From NCBI GenBank assembly GCA_036655775.1, contig JAVVPL010000003.1, positions 1 through 51,149 on the forward strand: a stretch of DNA of 51,149 nt, given 5' to 3'. The position numbers and the translations under genes were made by a program. Shown here piece by piece: positions 16,934 through 25,059 of this stretch (position 1 is its first letter; every line of letters starts with the position of its first letter). Origin of the DNA: JAVVPL01 sp036655775 (GTDB taxonomy: Bacteria; Bacteroidota; Bacteroidia; Bacteroidales; P3). A model generated the notes under the pieces. It was not told where the DNA came from. It saw only the letters and a list, made by a program, of their open reading frames with translations, and made no database searches.

Positions 16934-17530
16934 TTATTTCCACCTAAAACTTTGAACCATTTGATCAATATCTTTTTTTAAGAAAACAATAACGGGAGCC
17001 AGGGAATCATTATTAGGTACCGACTCTATATATAAAGCCCCTCGCACAAAATGTTTCACACTGTCGGTCAAATAAAACTGATAGGTTGATGCAACTTCGT
17101 CTCCTTTGATATCGTACACACAACCCCAAATTTTATTTTTTTGATCCTCGTATTCTACTTCTGTAATTCCGCTCGATTTGCTGATATGACGATTGACATA
17201 AAACAAAGTTCCTTTAATCAAAGTAGATAAACTCGTATCGGCAAATAAAGATTCATAACTCAAATGTAATTTTGCGTTCATATCCTCATAGGACACATCT
17301 ATCCAATAGTTCTGTCCTTTTTCTTGAATAGGGATAATTTTAGCATAACTAGGATAATCAAAAGAATAAGGATATCCTTTTTGGTTAAAATGTAGATATG
17401 TTTTTTGAGGTAGGTCGATTCTAAAATAGCCCATAGGTTTTGGAATATAATCTTCATCACAAGATCCTAAACAAAACAAACAAAACAAACAAAACAAAAT
17501 ACCACTTACATACACAATTAGTTTCTTCAT
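16934..17530 (-). CDS. gldD: Gliding-motility/T9SS-associated lipoprotein GldD
   Basis: 198 residues. The N-terminus is a lipoprotein signal with lipobox LGSC (C24), followed by the GldD hallmark PKPMGYFRIDLPQKTYLHF. The family is found throughout Bacteroidota, is required for gliding in Flavobacterium, and is also present in non-gliding Bacteroidales. It sits on the periplasmic side of a membrane. It is next to gldE, its usual partner. The hydrophobic core of the signal contains three FCL repeats encoded by a 9-base tandem repeat. No other type 9 secretion genes are in the window. Confidence 0.9.
   Translation of the reverse strand: MKKLIVYVSGILFCLFCLFCLGSCDEDYIPKPMGYFRIDLPQKTYLHFNQKGYPYSFDYPSYAKIIPIQEKGQNYWIDVSYEDMNAKLHLSYESLFADTSLSTLIKGTLFYVNRHISKSSGITEVEYEDQKNKIWGCVYDIKGDEVASTYQFYLTDSVKHFVRGALYIESVPNNDSLAPVIVFLKKDIDQMVQSFRWK
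17471..17497. repeat. 9-base tandem repeat inside the gldD signal peptide
   Basis: ACAAAACAA is repeated exactly three times on the plus strand. Read on the coding strand it gives repeated Phe-Cys-Leu triplets in the hydrophobic core of the lipoprotein signal. A copy gained or lost would keep the frame and change only the length of the membrane segment. Confidence 0.85.
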
Positions 17531-17544
17531 AAATTTTTTGATGT

Positions 17545-18837
17545 TTATTTTACAAATACGCGTATTCGTTTAATTCTTTTACGTTCCATTACCTCTACAA
17601 CAAATCGGATCCCTTTATATTCCACCACATCTCCTTGTATAGGAAATCCGTCTAAATTTTCTAACATAAAACCAGCCAAGGTTTCAAAATCGTCGCCACA
17701 ATCATCAAAAAAATCAGCAGTCAAATTCAAAACTTCACAAAAATCGGAGGTGTTGGTAAGAGCATCAAATAAAAAGGTATTATTTTCCAATTTTTGATAA
17801 AAAACAGTTTCATTATCTTTGTCAAATTCATCACTAATTTCACCCACCACTTCTTCCATAATATCTTCCAAGGTTACAATGCCACTAGTACCCCCATATT
17901 CATCTACCACAATGGCTAAATGTATTTTTTTATCTTTTAATTCCTTAAACAAGGCATCAATTCGTTTTGATTCCTGTACAAATAAAGCAGGTCGTACCCA
18001 TGGAGTCCAATCAAAATCTTTGCATTCATTGATATGAGGAAGTAAGTCTTTAATATGTAAAACCCCCACAATATTATCCAAATTTTCCTTATAGACGGGC
18101 ATACGTGAATACGCGGCATCCACAATCAAAGCCAAAAGTTGATCAAAGGGCATACTTACCTCCACCCCTGTAACAAAATTACGCGGCCGCATAATACTAT
18201 TTACTTCGGTATCGGCAAAATCCACAATGCTTTTCAAAATTTTAGATTCGGTAAAATCTACTCTTTCTCCTTTTTCTGGCGTAGTTGCCATTTCAATAGC
18301 ATCAGCCAAATCTTCCATCGACAATTCTTCCGTAGGTTTTTCCAAATGGCGATCTACACGTATTTGTGTTCGTGCCAACAAGCGGCTTAAAGGATAAAAT
18401 AAGCAAGAAACACAAGATACAATACCCGATAGAATGCAAGCGGTTTTGAGGGCATTTTTGAGCGCGAACATTTTGGGCAAAACCTCTGTAAAGATAAGGA
18501 TCAACAACGATAAGCCACCCACCCATATCAACCATTGCCAAAACCCCCAACTTTCAGTCATTTGAACAAATGAATAACCCATAAGTACCGAACCCAAAAT
18601 TACAAAAGAAATATTGGCCAATATTGTAATGGTCAAAATAGTAAAAAACAATTGTTTGGGATATCTTCGTAATTTTTGCACACGTTTTAAAGAAGGGGTA
18701 TCCGCATGAGTAAGCCGTTCCAAATCGTGGGTTGATAACGAAAATATAGCGGCTCCTGCTGCCGACATACTTGCCGACACCATAAACAGAATAGCTAAAA
18801 GGGTCCATCCCAAAAATTGAAAACAGAAAGGCATCAT
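17545..18837 (-). CDS. gldE: GldE, CNNM/CorC-type membrane protein with CBS domains
   Basis: 430 residues. Three or four transmembrane helices lie in the N-terminal CNNM domain (residues ~1-150), with ASMSAAGAAIFSLSTHDLE typical of the family. Two CBS domains follow (about 205-330; IMRPRNFVTGVEV and IVVDEYGGTSGIVTLEDIMEE), then a C-terminal CorC_HlyC domain (about 345-430). The family is linked to Mg or other cation efflux. Its adjacency to gldD identifies it as GldE. It begins 14 bases before gldD, so they are probably co-transcribed. Its usual companion ssb lies about 5.6 kb away in this genome, with pth, proS and two outer-membrane genes between. Confidence 0.9.
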   Translation of the reverse strand: MMPFCFQFLGWTLLAILFMVSASMSAAGAAIFSLSTHDLERLTHADTPSLKRVQKLRRYPKQLFFTILTITILANISFVILGSVLMGYSFVQMTESWGFWQWLIWVGGLSLLILIFTEVLPKMFALKNALKTACILSGIVSCVSCLFYPLSRLLARTQIRVDRHLEKPTEELSMEDLADAIEMATTPEKGERVDFTESKILKSIVDFADTEVNSIMRPRNFVTGVEVSMPFDQLLALIVDAAYSRMPVYKENLDNIVGVLHIKDLLPHINECKDFDWTPWVRPALFVQESKRIDALFKELKDKKIHLAIVVDEYGGTSGIVTLEDIMEEVVGEISDEFDKDNETVFYQKLENNTFLFDALTNTSDFCEVLNLTADFFDDCGDDFETLAGFMLENLDGFPIQGDVVEYKGIRFVVEVMERKRIKRIRVFVK

Positions 18838-18843
18838 TTATTT

Positions 18844-19407
18844 TTATTTATTATTGAAAGCATTCATAGTCATAGCAACCCCTACACAAGAAAAACTTTT
18901 GATCATTTCGCAAGCCATCTCAATTTTAGGTAAAACAATTTCATTTTCTTGTTTGCTAAATTTATTGAGTACATATTCTATTTGAAATCCTTTAGCAAAA
19001 TTAGCGCCTATGCCAAAGCGAAGACGTGGATATTGCTTTGTTTTTAAAATTTCTTCAATATGGGTCAATCCATTGTGTCCTCCTGCACTTCCACTACTTT
19101 TCATGCGTAAAACACCCACATCCAAAGCCAAATCATCCACCACCACTAAGCAGTTTTCAATAGGGATTTTTTCAGTTTCCATCCAATAACGCACCGCCTT
19201 TCCACTCAAATTCATAAATGTGGTAGGTTTTATCAAAATTAAAGTACGTCCTTTATATTTTACCTCTGCTCTAAAGGCATATCTATCCACTTCAAATTTT
19301 GCTTCGGTTTCTTTTGCCAATTGATCCAATACCATAAACCCAATATTATGTCGTGTATTTTCATATTCCGCGCCAATATTACCTAAGCCAACAATCAAAT
19401 ATTTCAT
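18844..19407 (-). CDS. pth: Peptidyl-tRNA hydrolase
   Basis: 187 residues from the ATG at 19407. A start 19 codons upstream exists but overlaps proS. The chosen start puts the substrate-binding Asn at 10 and catalytic His at 20 (GLGNIGAEYENTRHNIGFM), as in the E. coli enzyme. Further motifs: KPTTFMNLSGKAV, VVDDLALDVGVLRMKSSGSAGGHNGL. It recycles peptidyl-tRNAs that drop off ribosomes and is essential in most bacteria. It starts one base after the proS stop and ends 6 bases before gldE starts, so proS-pth-gldE-gldD read as one minus-strand unit. Confidence 0.96.
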   Translation of the reverse strand: MKYLIVGLGNIGAEYENTRHNIGFMVLDQLAKETEAKFEVDRYAFRAEVKYKGRTLILIKPTTFMNLSGKAVRYWMETEKIPIENCLVVVDDLALDVGVLRMKSSGSAGGHNGLTHIEEILKTKQYPRLRFGIGANFAKGFQIEYVLNKFSKQENEIVLPKIEMACEMIKSFSCVGVAMTMNAFNNK

Positions 19408-19408
19408 T

Positions 19409-20881
19409 TTAATACGCTTTTGCAAATAGTACACGTTTATGAGAAGGTTTTCCACTAAATACACAAACGCCCTCTTCTTCTACGGCATCCAAAGGAATTG
19501 CACGAATGGTTGCCTTAGTTTCTGCTTTGATTTGTTCTTCTGTTTCTATAGTGCCATCCCAATGGGCTAAAATAAATTTACCTTGTTCCAATTGTATTTT
19601 GAAATCTTCCCAACTATCTACTTTTACGGTATTTTCTTCACGAAATTTCAAAGATCGATTGTATAAATTAGCTTGAATATCGATCAATAAATCGCTGGTT
19701 ATTTTTACTAAATCGGTCAATTTTACAATTTGTTTTTCTAAAGTATCTCTTCGTACCACTTCGGCGGTGCCTTCTTCCATATCTCTAGGTCCGATAGCTA
19801 CACGTACAGGCACCCCTTTAAATTCGTATTCGTTAAATTTCCAACCTGGTTTCTGACTATCCCTATCATCGTATTTAACTGAAATTCCTTTTTGTTCCAA
19901 TTCTTTTTTTAGATCGTTTACTTTTAGTGAAATACTTTCCAATTGTTCAGTGGTTTTATAGATAGGAATAAATACCACTTGAATAGGAGCTAATTTAGGA
20001 GGTAATACCAAACCAAAATCATCAGAATGGGTCATAATTAAAGCCCCCATCAAACGAGTAGAAACGCCCCAAGAAGTAGCCCAAACATATTCTAATTTAT
20101 TTTCTTTATTCAAAAACGTAACATCAAATGCTTTGGCAAAATTTTGACCTAAAAAATGAGAAGTGCCTGCTTGAAGCGCTTTTCCATCTTGCATCATCGC
20201 TTCAATGCAAAACGTTTCTAAAGCACCTGCAAAACGTTCGTTTTCAGTTTTGATTCCTTTAACTACGGGCATTGCCATAAAAGTTTCAGCAAAGGTGGCG
20301 TATACATCCAACATTTTACGAGATTCAATCAACGCTTCTTCTTGTGTAGCATGTGCCGTATGGCCTTCTTGCCATAAAAATTCCGCAGTACGTAAAAACA
20401 AACGCGTTCTCATTTCCCACCGTACCACATTGGCCCATTGGTTTACTAAAATAGGCAAATCTCGATACGATTTGATCCAATTTTTATAAGAATTCCAAAT
20501 AATTGTTTCCGAAGTAGGACGAACAATTAATTCTTCTTCTAATTTTGCAGTTTCATCCACTACAATTCCTTGTCCATTAGGGTCGTTTTTTAAACGATAA
20601 TGTGTCACCACAGCACATTCCTTAGCAAACCCTTCCACATGACTAGCCTCTTTACTAAAAAATGATTTAGGAATAAACAAAGGAAAATACGCATTTTGAT
20701 GCCCTGTATCTTTAAACATTTTATCCAAAGCCGCTTGCATTTTTTCCCAAATAGCATAGCCATAAGGTTTAATTACCATACACCCGCGCACCACTGAACT
20801 TTCAGCCAAATCGGCTCGTGTCACTAAGTCGTTATACCATTCAGAATAATTTTCTTTTCTTGTTGTGAAGTTTTTTGCCAT
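19409..20881 (-). CDS. proS: Prolyl-tRNA synthetase (short archaeal/eukaryal-type)
   Basis: 490 residues, class II. Seen: motif 2-type region VVRWEMRTRLFLRTAEFLWQEGHTAHA, motif 3-type WGVSTRLMGALIMTHSDDFGL, then an anticodon-binding domain (about 285-385) and a C-terminal zinc-domain-like tail ending KRVLFAKAY. The insertion (INS) editing domain of E. coli ProRS is absent, as expected for this shorter type that many Bacteroidota carry. It charges tRNA-Pro. A TAnnTTTG box lies about 86 bases upstream. The leader has a short palindrome around 20926-20942, too weak to call regulatory. Confidence 0.97.
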   Translation of the reverse strand: MAKNFTTRKENYSEWYNDLVTRADLAESSVVRGCMVIKPYGYAIWEKMQAALDKMFKDTGHQNAYFPLFIPKSFFSKEASHVEGFAKECAVVTHYRLKNDPNGQGIVVDETAKLEEELIVRPTSETIIWNSYKNWIKSYRDLPILVNQWANVVRWEMRTRLFLRTAEFLWQEGHTAHATQEEALIESRKMLDVYATFAETFMAMPVVKGIKTENERFAGALETFCIEAMMQDGKALQAGTSHFLGQNFAKAFDVTFLNKENKLEYVWATSWGVSTRLMGALIMTHSDDFGLVLPPKLAPIQVVFIPIYKTTEQLESISLKVNDLKKELEQKGISVKYDDRDSQKPGWKFNEYEFKGVPVRVAIGPRDMEEGTAEVVRRDTLEKQIVKLTDLVKITSDLLIDIQANLYNRSLKFREENTVKVDSWEDFKIQLEQGKFILAHWDGTIETEEQIKAETKATIRAIPLDAVEEEGVCVFSGKPSHKRVLFAKAY

Positions 20882-20966
20882 TATACGTATACTTTGGTAT
20901 GATTTTTGTTATATTAATAAACTGCAATTCCGCTATACAGCGAATATTATATATATAAATAAGTTG

Positions 20967-20974
20967 CAAAAGTA
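20967..20974 (-). promoter_or_regulatory. Probable -7 box of the proS-pth-gldE-gldD unit
   Basis: TACTTTTG on the minus strand matches TAnnTTTG and predicts a leader of about 80 bases. There is no TTTG at the expected -33 spacing. Confidence 0.45.
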
Positions 20975-21000
20975 CAAAAAAATATCCAATTCACATATTC

Positions 21001-21007
21001 AAGGAGG
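21001..21007 (+). promoter_or_regulatory. Perfect Shine-Dalgarno sequence
   Basis: AAGGAGG ends 5 bases before the lipoprotein ATG at 21013. Such sites are scarce in Bacteroidota, where the 30S anti-SD is reported to be sequestered, so this one stands out and also fixes the start. Confidence 0.75.
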
Positions 21008-21012
21008 TTAAA

Positions 21013-22752
21013 ATGAAAACAACAAACAAACAAGCCGTTCAATATTATCCAAATCACAAATTTGGTTTAATTCTAGGACAAAGAAATTTTTTTGGGCTCT
21101 TTGCTGCATTTTTTGCCGTTATGAGTATGTTAAGTTCGTGCTCATCTTCAAATTCAATGATGCAAGCTTCCTACGATGATGTGTATGGAACTCCTCAAAA
21201 AAGAAGTATGACTGCGAGTGCAAACGCAATACAACAGCAACAAAAAAACGCTAGCAAAGAGTATGCGTACGATATGAATTCACAAGAAAATCTTCCTTTG
21301 GAGGAAAATACCGAAATACCTGCCCAACAAACGCCCTCTGAAGCCAATGCTGAGGCTACCCAAGAGGCTTATCAATCCGATTTTAATGAAGATGATTATT
21401 ATGACTACGCGTATTCAGCTCGTTTAAAACGTTTTTATGGAGAAGATATTTCCAGACATTATTATTCCGATTTTTACACCAATCTGTATTGGTATACAGG
21501 AGACCCTTATTATTATGGCACTAGCATTTATTTAGGGTACAATTTTTGGTATCCCGATTATTATTATTACCGTCCAGGTTGGTATTTAGGTTTTGCTTAC
21601 GGTGGTTTAGGTCTTGGATTTGGATATGGATATCCTGCGTATGGTTATGGCTGGGGTTGGGGTGCTGGAGGTGGATCTTATTGGAATGCCTACATGAATG
21701 GGTATATGAATGGTTTTTATGATGGCTATTGGGGACATAATTATTGGGGAGCCTATTGTTATAATCCATACGATTACAATACCTATACGCATGCTTCGTA
21801 TGGACCTCGTATAGGAATTTCAAATAGTACGGGTTTAAGCTCCGATCAAACCAATAGATTAGTTGGAGGAATTGCTACAGTTTCTCGTGAGAATCCTAGC
21901 GGATTATCTACGAATGGAGGTACCACCACCACTTCTCGTCCTAGTCTATCAAATTCTACTGCGAATCCTGCGATTTCTGGTGTGCGCGTAGAATCGACGG
22001 TTTCTATTCCTGGCACAACTACCACCACGCCACCTCGTCCCACTACTACGCTTCGTCCTACCTTTCCCGAATTGTATGAAACTAAAATTAGCGAAGATAA
22101 AATAGTTGCTGAAAAACCAAATGGTACAACGGTTCCCCCTCCTAATAGACCCCGTACAGCCATGGGTTCTCCCAAAGAAGTTTCGCAATCTACTCTTGTA
22201 AAAGATAAATTGGAAAGACCTTCCGATTTAATTGAGCGAACTACTTCTCGTTTGGCTAATACCTCTGCAAACACCAATTATTCAACAAGTGTTTCTGCTA
22301 CAAGAAATCAAACCACAACGACCTCCTCCAGACCACAAATTTCTTCTACGCCAACGAGAGATGTAAATCGTACGTCTACGCAAAGTACGCAAAGAGAAGC
22401 TCAGACTGTGTATGGTCGTTCTTCTACCAGCAGTGGAAACTCCGTTCGTTCCACTCAAGCTACGCCTAACAGAACTACGGCTCCTCGTCAATATCAATCG
22501 CCTAATTATCAACGTACGCCTACGGGTTCATCGTATTCGAGCCCTCAATATAATAGAGAAAGAAACACCAACTATACTCCTTCACGAGAAAGCTCTACAC
22601 GGAGCACCACCACCACCCCTAGAAGTACAAATTCCACCTATAGAACTCCAAGCACCTCCACAAGTTCACCTTCTCGTTCTTCCTCTTATAGTGGAGGAAG
22701 CTCTCCTTCACGTTCTAGCTCCAGTTCTAGTTCCAGTGGCGGTCGTCGTTAA
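21013..22752 (+). CDS. Low-complexity outer-envelope lipoprotein
   Basis: 579 residues. A long N-region leads to a hydrophobic stretch (about 25-40) and lipobox LSSC with the candidate lipid cysteine at 43. After a Gln/Glu-rich linker comes a Tyr/Gly/Trp-rich block (about 130-260) with phrases such as YGYPAYGYGWGWGAGGGSYW. The second half (about 290-579) is dominated by Thr, Ser, Arg and Pro, ending in poly-Ser and GGRR. The family occurs in Bacteroidota next to OmpP1-like porins and has unknown function. It is often misnamed in databases. The Ser/Thr-rich region may be glycosylated or disordered (inference). The unusually strong SD suggests high expression. Confidence 0.75.
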   Translation: MKTTNKQAVQYYPNHKFGLILGQRNFFGLFAAFFAVMSMLSSCSSSNSMMQASYDDVYGTPQKRSMTASANAIQQQQKNASKEYAYDMNSQENLPLEENTEIPAQQTPSEANAEATQEAYQSDFNEDDYYDYAYSARLKRFYGEDISRHYYSDFYTNLYWYTGDPYYYGTSIYLGYNFWYPDYYYYRPGWYLGFAYGGLGLGFGYGYPAYGYGWGWGAGGGSYWNAYMNGYMNGFYDGYWGHNYWGAYCYNPYDYNTYTHASYGPRIGISNSTGLSSDQTNRLVGGIATVSRENPSGLSTNGGTTTTSRPSLSNSTANPAISGVRVESTVSIPGTTTTTPPRPTTTLRPTFPELYETKISEDKIVAEKPNGTTVPPPNRPRTAMGSPKEVSQSTLVKDKLERPSDLIERTTSRLANTSANTNYSTSVSATRNQTTTTSSRPQISSTPTRDVNRTSTQSTQREAQTVYGRSSTSSGNSVRSTQATPNRTTAPRQYQSPNYQRTPTGSSYSSPQYNRERNTNYTPSRESSTRSTTTTPRSTNSTYRTPSTSTSSPSRSSSYSGGSSPSRSSSSSSSSGGRR

Positions 22753-22819
22753 GTATACGTATTACATACCTCAACACAACTCTTTTCAACAAAGCACCTA
22801 AAATATAAAATTATCTACC

Positions 22820-24313
22820 ATGAAACGAACATTCAAATTGATTCCAATCGCCTTGTTTTGTATCTGTACACTCAAAATGCAAGCGCAAACGGATGTAGAT
22901 CTTTTGAGATATTCGCAACTAAATATAAGTGGTAATGCGCGCTTTACGGCTATGAGTGGTGCATTCGGAGCTTTAGGAGCCAATTTCTCTGCCTTGAGCA
23001 CCAATCCCGCTGCCATCGGTTTATATAGCAAGCATGAGGTTAGTATTACAGGGGCTCTGAGCGGAAATAATACTCGGTCAAAATATTTAGATGGCAAAAT
23101 GCGAGAAGATGGCGGTTTGAGTTTTAATGTGCCTAGTGGGGGAATGGTTTTCGTAGTGTACGAAGGAAGTCAATTAGAAACCAATGCTTGGCGTAGGATA
23201 CAGTTGGGGTTTGGGGTCAATCGTATGAACGATTACAACAACAATACGTATATAGAAGGGTTCAATGCCAAAAATTCGATGGTAGATAAATTTATACAAA
23301 ATGCCAATGGAATAAATCCAGGTAATTTAAATGGTTTTTACGAAGGCATGGCTTATCAACTCTATTTGTTAGATCCTATTGATTCTGTAAAATGGCTCTA
23401 CGATTCACCTATTAAAGGGGGAAACGTAAATCAAAAAAAGATCCTTGAAAGTTATGGTGCAACCACCGAAATGGTATTTACCGTGGGAAGTAATTATAGC
23501 GATAAATTGTATTTGGGAGCCACCATTGGCGTTCCTTTTATTTATTATAGTGAATACTCTACCTACAAAGAAACAAATACCGAAAATTTACCTTTTTATC
23601 GTCCTTTTCAAAGTTTTACTTTTAGCGAAAAATTACAAACGAGAGGCACAGGTATCAATGTTAAATTGGGCTTGATTTATAAACCCGTAGATTTCTTTCG
23701 TTTAGGCTTTGCGGTGCACAGTCCTACCTATTACTATATGAAAGACAATTATCAAACAGGGATGAAAGTAGATATGACGATTGCAGAAAGTCCTGATGCG
23801 GTCAAAAGCCAATCTAAATCGGGTTATTATGCCTATAATATAATTACTCCTATGCGCGCTTTATTGAGTTTGGGTTTTGTGATTGGGACACGAGGATCGG
23901 TTGATATAGAAGGCGAATTTATCGATTACAGACACATGAAACTGAGAGCACAAGATAATTTTGCTTACGATGTTAACGATGTGGTACGTAATAAATATGT
24001 AGCCACTGGCAATTTACGCATAGGTACCGAATGGCGTGTGAATCCAGTAAGTTTTCGTGCAGGTTATGCAATGCAAGGTAACCCGTATTCAAAAGATTTT
24101 AATTCAGAATTTGTGCAACATGGTGTGAAACATTCGTATTCTTTGGGATTGGGTTTCAATCGCGGGCCTTGGTCTTTAGATTTAGCTTTCCAACAACAAT
24201 TTGGAAAACAAAACTATTATTTATACAATTTGGAAAACAATAAAAATATTTTCCCTGCTAGTTTGGAACAATCCAAATACATCATTAGTTTCACACTTGG
24301 ATTTAAATTCTAA
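22820..24313 (+). CDS. OmpP1/FadL-family outer-membrane transporter
   Basis: 497 residues with a signal peptide (1-22, ending MQAQ). The mature N-terminus DVDLLRYSQLNISGNARFTA followed by GAFGALGANFSALSTNPAAI is the typical hatch region of Bacteroidota OmpP1/FadL-like barrels. The rest alternates short turns and strands and ends with a hydrophobic strand finishing FTLGFKF, a barrel C-terminus with terminal Phe. FadL-type channels admit hydrophobic molecules, but the substrate here is unknown. It follows the lipoprotein gene by 67 bases, suggesting a linked envelope function. Confidence 0.87.
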   Translation: MKRTFKLIPIALFCICTLKMQAQTDVDLLRYSQLNISGNARFTAMSGAFGALGANFSALSTNPAAIGLYSKHEVSITGALSGNNTRSKYLDGKMREDGGLSFNVPSGGMVFVVYEGSQLETNAWRRIQLGFGVNRMNDYNNNTYIEGFNAKNSMVDKFIQNANGINPGNLNGFYEGMAYQLYLLDPIDSVKWLYDSPIKGGNVNQKKILESYGATTEMVFTVGSNYSDKLYLGATIGVPFIYYSEYSTYKETNTENLPFYRPFQSFTFSEKLQTRGTGINVKLGLIYKPVDFFRLGFAVHSPTYYYMKDNYQTGMKVDMTIAESPDAVKSQSKSGYYAYNIITPMRALLSLGFVIGTRGSVDIEGEFIDYRHMKLRAQDNFAYDVNDVVRNKYVATGNLRIGTEWRVNPVSFRAGYAMQGNPYSKDFNSEFVQHGVKHSYSLGLGFNRGPWSLDLAFQQQFGKQNYYLYNLENNKNIFPASLEQSKYIISFTLGFKF

Positions 24314-24382
24314 AGGTTTGTTTTTCTATTCTAAGATAAATTTTTATGTTCCTCTTTGTTTTCATATTATTTTAATTAAAAC

Positions 24383-24412
24383 AAAAAGTCACTCTGAAAA
24401 GAGTGACTTTTT
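24383..24412. terminator. Intrinsic terminator between the OmpP1-like gene and ssb
   Basis: Arms AAAAAGTCACTC (24383-24394) and GAGTGACTTTTT (24401-24412) with a six-base loop, perfect 12 bp. A/T-runs on both sides make it usable in either direction for these convergent genes. Confidence 0.85.
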
Positions 24413-24423
24413 GTTTAGACACA

Positions 24424-24464
24424 AATTTAAAAACTGTACAAAACAATTTAAAAACTGTACAAAA
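24424..24464. repeat. Tandem 21-base duplication
   Basis: AATTTAAAAACTGTACAAAA occurs at 24424-24443 and again, exactly, at 24445-24464, separated by a single C. It lies just after the terminator and before the end of ssb. Confidence 0.85.
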
Positions 24465-24475
24465 TCTTCCATTTA

Positions 24476-24913
24476 TTAAAAAGGAAGATCGTCGGTGCTT
24501 GGATCGTAAATAGGTTCTTCGGGAGAAATGGGGGGCACCGCCATAGGACTTGGTGTTCCTTGCGTGATGGTGTTTTCTTCCGTTTTTCGGTTGCCCAACA
24601 TACGCATTTCCCGAGCCTCAATTTCGGTAAAATATTTTTTGGTCCCATTGTCTTCCCAAGTACGTGTACGAATGCGTCCTTCCACATAAATTTGAGATCC
24701 TTTGGTTAAATACTTAGCAGCGATTTCGCCCAAACCGCGATAAAAAACCACATTGTGCCATTCAGTTTGTTCAATACGTTGCCCTTCTTTGTTTTTGTAT
24801 GCTTCGCTTGTAGCTAAAGCAATACTTACTTTTTTGTTCCCATTTTCAAAGGTGAACACTTCGGGATCCCTTCCAAGGTTTCCCACTAAAATCACTTTGT
24901 TAATTCCAGACAT
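24476..24913 (-). CDS. ssb: Single-stranded DNA-binding protein
   Basis: 145 residues. Seen: the OB-fold start SGINKVILVGNLGRDPEVFT, then EQTEWHNVVFYRGLGEIAAKYLTKG and IYVEGRIRTRTWEDNGTKKY. A short Pro/Glu linker leads to the acidic tip DPSTDDLPF that recruits repair and replication partners. It coats ssDNA as a tetramer. It is downstream of mutY on the same strand with a gap of 146 bases. In other Bacteroidota ssb is commonly followed by gldE and gldD, but here the order is interrupted. Confidence 0.96.
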   Translation of the reverse strand: MSGINKVILVGNLGRDPEVFTFENGNKKVSIALATSEAYKNKEGQRIEQTEWHNVVFYRGLGEIAAKYLTKGSQIYVEGRIRTRTWEDNGTKKYFTEIEAREMRMLGNRKTEENTITQGTPSPMAVPPISPEEPIYDPSTDDLPF

Positions 24914-25059
24914 AAGATCATTTTGTTAATTAAATAAATAGTTTAATTCAATATTTTGATGCAAAAGAGTCAAATTTTATTTTTGACCTATTTGCATAAA
25001 TTTGATGTATAATAGTAACGTATAAAAACAAAAAAGATTTAAAATAAAAACAAATATTT

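Noticed and set aside
21846..22277. 143-codon minus-strand frame inside the lipoprotein gene
   Set aside because: It is antisense to a low-complexity Ser/Thr region, where long spurious frames are expected.
24424..24464. Direct repeats as a CRISPR remnant or attachment site
   Set aside because: There are only two copies with a one-base gap, with no spacers, cas genes, integrase or mobile cargo nearby.
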